A stretch of DNA of 64,000 nucleotides. Source: Nocardia crassostreae. Lineage in GTDB: Bacteria > Actinomycetota > Actinomycetes > Mycobacteriales > Mycobacteriaceae. Each line of letters opens with the position of its first letter. Position 1 is the first letter of the stretch. Below are positions 62,672-64,000 of the stretch, piece by piece. The stretch lies in contig NZ_BDCH01000014.1 of the NCBI RefSeq assembly GCF_001613405.1, positions 434,001-498,000 on the forward strand, written 5' to 3'. The translations under genes were made by a program, and so were the position numbers. The notes under the pieces are model-generated. The model worked only from the letters and a program-made list of their open reading frames with translations, was not told where the DNA came from and searched no databases.

Positions 62672-63412
62672 TCAGCCTTGGGGCAGCCGCAGCAGCGGGT
62701 TGGCGCCGACCGAGTTGTGGATGCTGAAGGTAATCCGGTCGGGACGGTAACGGTCGTCGGAGTATTCGGCGGGGGTGCCGTCCGGGGTGGTGGTGACACG
62801 GCGCTGCCGCAGCAGCGGGCTGCCGCGGCGAACGTGCAGGAGGCGGGCGTCCTGGGAGCCGGCGGCGATCGCGTCGATCAGGTGCTCGCCATAGGCGAAG
62901 ATCGTGCCGATGTCCCGGCGCAGGCTCTCGGTCACCGAAACGCAGTCCGCGGGCAAACGCTCGATGTCGGCGGCGAGAAAGGGGGCATAGACCGTTCGCT
63001 CCAACAGCACCGGGGCGCCGTCGAGGAAACGCAGGCGGACGACGTGCAGGACCTCGGCATCCGCGGCGAGCTTCAGGTGCCGGCGGTCGATATCGGTGGC
63101 GGGGCTGCGCCACTGGGACTGCACCCGGCTGGCGATTTCGTAGCCGTGGAATTGTGCCCACTGCGCGAAACTGTGCAGCTCCTCGAAGGACTGGCGGCGT
63201 TCGCTGCGCAGCACGATGCGCCGGGCCCCCTGCCGCGACCCGATCAGTCCTTCGGCTTCCAGCAGTGCCACCGCCCGGCGCACGGTGCCGCGCGCGGCAT
63301 TGAACGTCGCCATCAACTCCGCTTCCGAGGCGAGTTGAGAACCGACGGGATACGCGCCGCCGACAATGCCCTCGCGGAGAGACTCCGCAATCTCCTCGTA
63401 GCGCCCGGGCAT
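62672..63412 (-). CDS. GntR/HutC-family regulator with UTRA domain
   Basis: The product has 246 residues. The winged helix is YEEIAESLREGIVGGAYPVGSQLASEAELMATFNAARGTVRRAVALLEAEGLI. The UTRA domain follows (SFEELHSFAQWAQFHGYEIASRV, VLLERTVYAPF, PAEYSDDRYRPDRITF). ATG 63412 has GAGGAG. It is divergent from the solute-binding protein gene and has a matching palindrome in the intergenic region. HutC-type regulators bind a metabolite, often a sugar, amino acid or phosphonate. Confidence 0.92.
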   Translation of the reverse strand: MPGRYEEIAESLREGIVGGAYPVGSQLASEAELMATFNAARGTVRRAVALLEAEGLIGSRQGARRIVLRSERRQSFEELHSFAQWAQFHGYEIASRVQSQWRSPATDIDRRHLKLAADAEVLHVVRLRFLDGAPVLLERTVYAPFLAADIERLPADCVSVTESLRRDIGTIFAYGEHLIDAIAAGSQDARLLHVRRGSPLLRQRRVTTTPDGTPAEYSDDRYRPDRITFSIHNSVGANPLLRLPQG

Positions 63413-63573
63413 GAGATCTCCTCTGATCCGAATTGTGCGCAGTTCAATCACAGTGCCGACTCCAGTGGCCATCCTATGGTGCGGAGAGAACCCAAGATCA
63501 AGCCGCGCAGAGTTTAAAAGTCCGTCATTCCACGTTCACCCGAGAGCACTGATTTCCTGGCAGGCTCCGCCGT

Positions 63574-63589
63574 ACTTGTTCATACAAGT
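63574..63589. promoter_or_regulatory. Candidate GntR/HutC operator
   Basis: ACTTGT-TCAT-ACAAGT is a perfect 6-bp inverted repeat with a 4-nt spacer. CTTGT/ACAAG half-sites are typical of HutC-subfamily operators. It is 35 bp before the solute-binding protein start. Confidence 0.6.
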
Positions 63590-63623
63590 TATGCCAGACC
63601 ACCACCCCCACCCGGGAGACAGC

Positions 63624-64000
63624 GTGAAAGCAACGCGAATTGCCGGCCTCACCGCCGGCCTCATTGTCGCGACGGCGGCCCTCGCCGGCTGCGGCGCGAA
63701 GAACGACGATGCCCGCACCACCGGCGGCGTCGATGCCGCGACCGCTACATCCGCCGCCGACTTCGGCGGCATGGACGGGCTGATCGAGGCCGCGAAGCAG
63801 GAGGGCACACTGCACGTCATCGCGTTGCCGCCCGACTGGGCCAACTACGCGGAGGTCATTTCGACCTTCGAGGCCAAGTACGGCATCAAGATCGAGAGTG
63901 AGAATCCGGACGCCTCCTCCTCCGAGGAGATCGACGCCGTCAAAACCCGCAAGGGTCAGGACCGCGCGCCGGACGTCCTCGACATCGGTGTCGCCTACGC
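63624..64000 (+). CDS. ABC transporter substrate-binding lipoprotein (partial at window end)
   Basis: Only the first 125 codons are present. A signal peptide with lipobox (GLIVATAALAGCG) is followed by an extracellular solute-binding domain (GGMDGLIEAAKQEGTLHVIALPPDWANYAEVISTFEAKYG). The start fits family-1/6 binding proteins for polyamines, iron or phosphonates. GTG 63624 has GGGAGA. The divergent HutC-type regulator and palindrome suggest substrate-induced expression. Confidence 0.85.
   Translation, partial: MKATRIAGLTAGLIVATAALAGCGAKNDDARTTGGVDAATATSAADFGGMDGLIEAAKQEGTLHVIALPPDWANYAEVISTFEAKYGIKIESENPDASSSEEIDAVKTRKGQDRAPDVLDIGVAY

Noticed and set aside
1-64000. Alternative genetic code or programmed readthrough to explain the in-frame stops
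   Set aside because: All three stop codons occur as interruptions, with no common sequence context, and TGA is the normal terminator of most intact genes here.
1-64000. Mobile elements, CRISPR arrays, tRNA or rRNA genes
   Set aside because: Both strands were searched for transposase motifs, terminal repeats, regular direct repeats and tRNA arms. None was convincing.

Overview
The window is high-GC actinobacterial DNA, most like Nocardia or a related member of the Mycobacteriales. This is inferred from the GC-rich third positions, start/stop overlaps of the ATGA and GTGA type, the lipoprotein and Tat signal styles, and gene families typical of that order. No rRNA, tRNA, CRISPR array, transposase or phage gene was seen.

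Region 1 (1-4026) holds a LuxR-type response regulator and its histidine kinase (interrupted by an amber codon), a small DUF6326-like membrane protein, an ArsR-rhodanese regulator and a truncated MFS transporter. Region 2 (4010-20000) looks like a catabolic locus. It has two divergent operons with three flavin monooxygenases of the Baeyer-Villiger type, two alpha/beta hydrolases, three AhpD/carboxymuconolactone-decarboxylase-like proteins, two SRPBCC proteins, and an acyl-CoA dehydrogenase / APH-type kinase / small-protein cassette that resembles LvaC-LvaA-LvaB of 4-hydroxyacyl-CoA catabolism. Two TetR genes sit beside it. Region 3 (20065-29132) is an operon of four large, mostly exported alpha/beta hydrolases plus a divergent esterase-like lipoprotein. 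Four related short operators (ACACTGTTGTATC type) lie before operons in regions 2 and 3, which suggests one regulon: exported hydrolases release a substrate, a monooxygenase and hydrolase convert a ketone to a hydroxy acid, and the kinase/dehydrogenase cassette removes the hydroxyl.

Region 4 (29167-36523) is mixed: a beta-propeller lyase-like protein, a zinc-ribbon membrane protein, an ATP-grasp enzyme, an AAA ATPase, a lipoprotein, a PAP2 phosphatase and gene remnants. Region 5 (36600-40160) carries a SulP transporter, NhaA and a CBS protein. The leaders of sulP, nhaA and the yqiJ-like gene share a 19-nt hairpin motif.

Region 6 (40353-62609) is a large Ter-type stress locus. A tightly overlapping operon encodes a YqiJ-like membrane protein, a flotillin, a 1790-residue DUF3686-type AAA ATPase, a TerY-like vWA protein, a PP2C phosphatase and a membrane-anchored kinase. 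It is followed by six TerD-family genes, two CNNM/CorC proteins, a MerR regulator and several small membrane proteins. A 20-bp dyad recurs at three places there and may be the MerR operator. One TerD protein is fused to two CAP/SCP domains. The window ends with a GntR/HutC regulator divergent from a truncated solute-binding lipoprotein gene.

A striking feature is the number of otherwise well-conserved genes carrying one lesion: eight in-frame premature stops, three one- or two-base frameshifts, one 11-bp tandem duplication, and several truncated genes. Either this genome is decaying or the assembly contains base errors. The sequence alone cannot decide.
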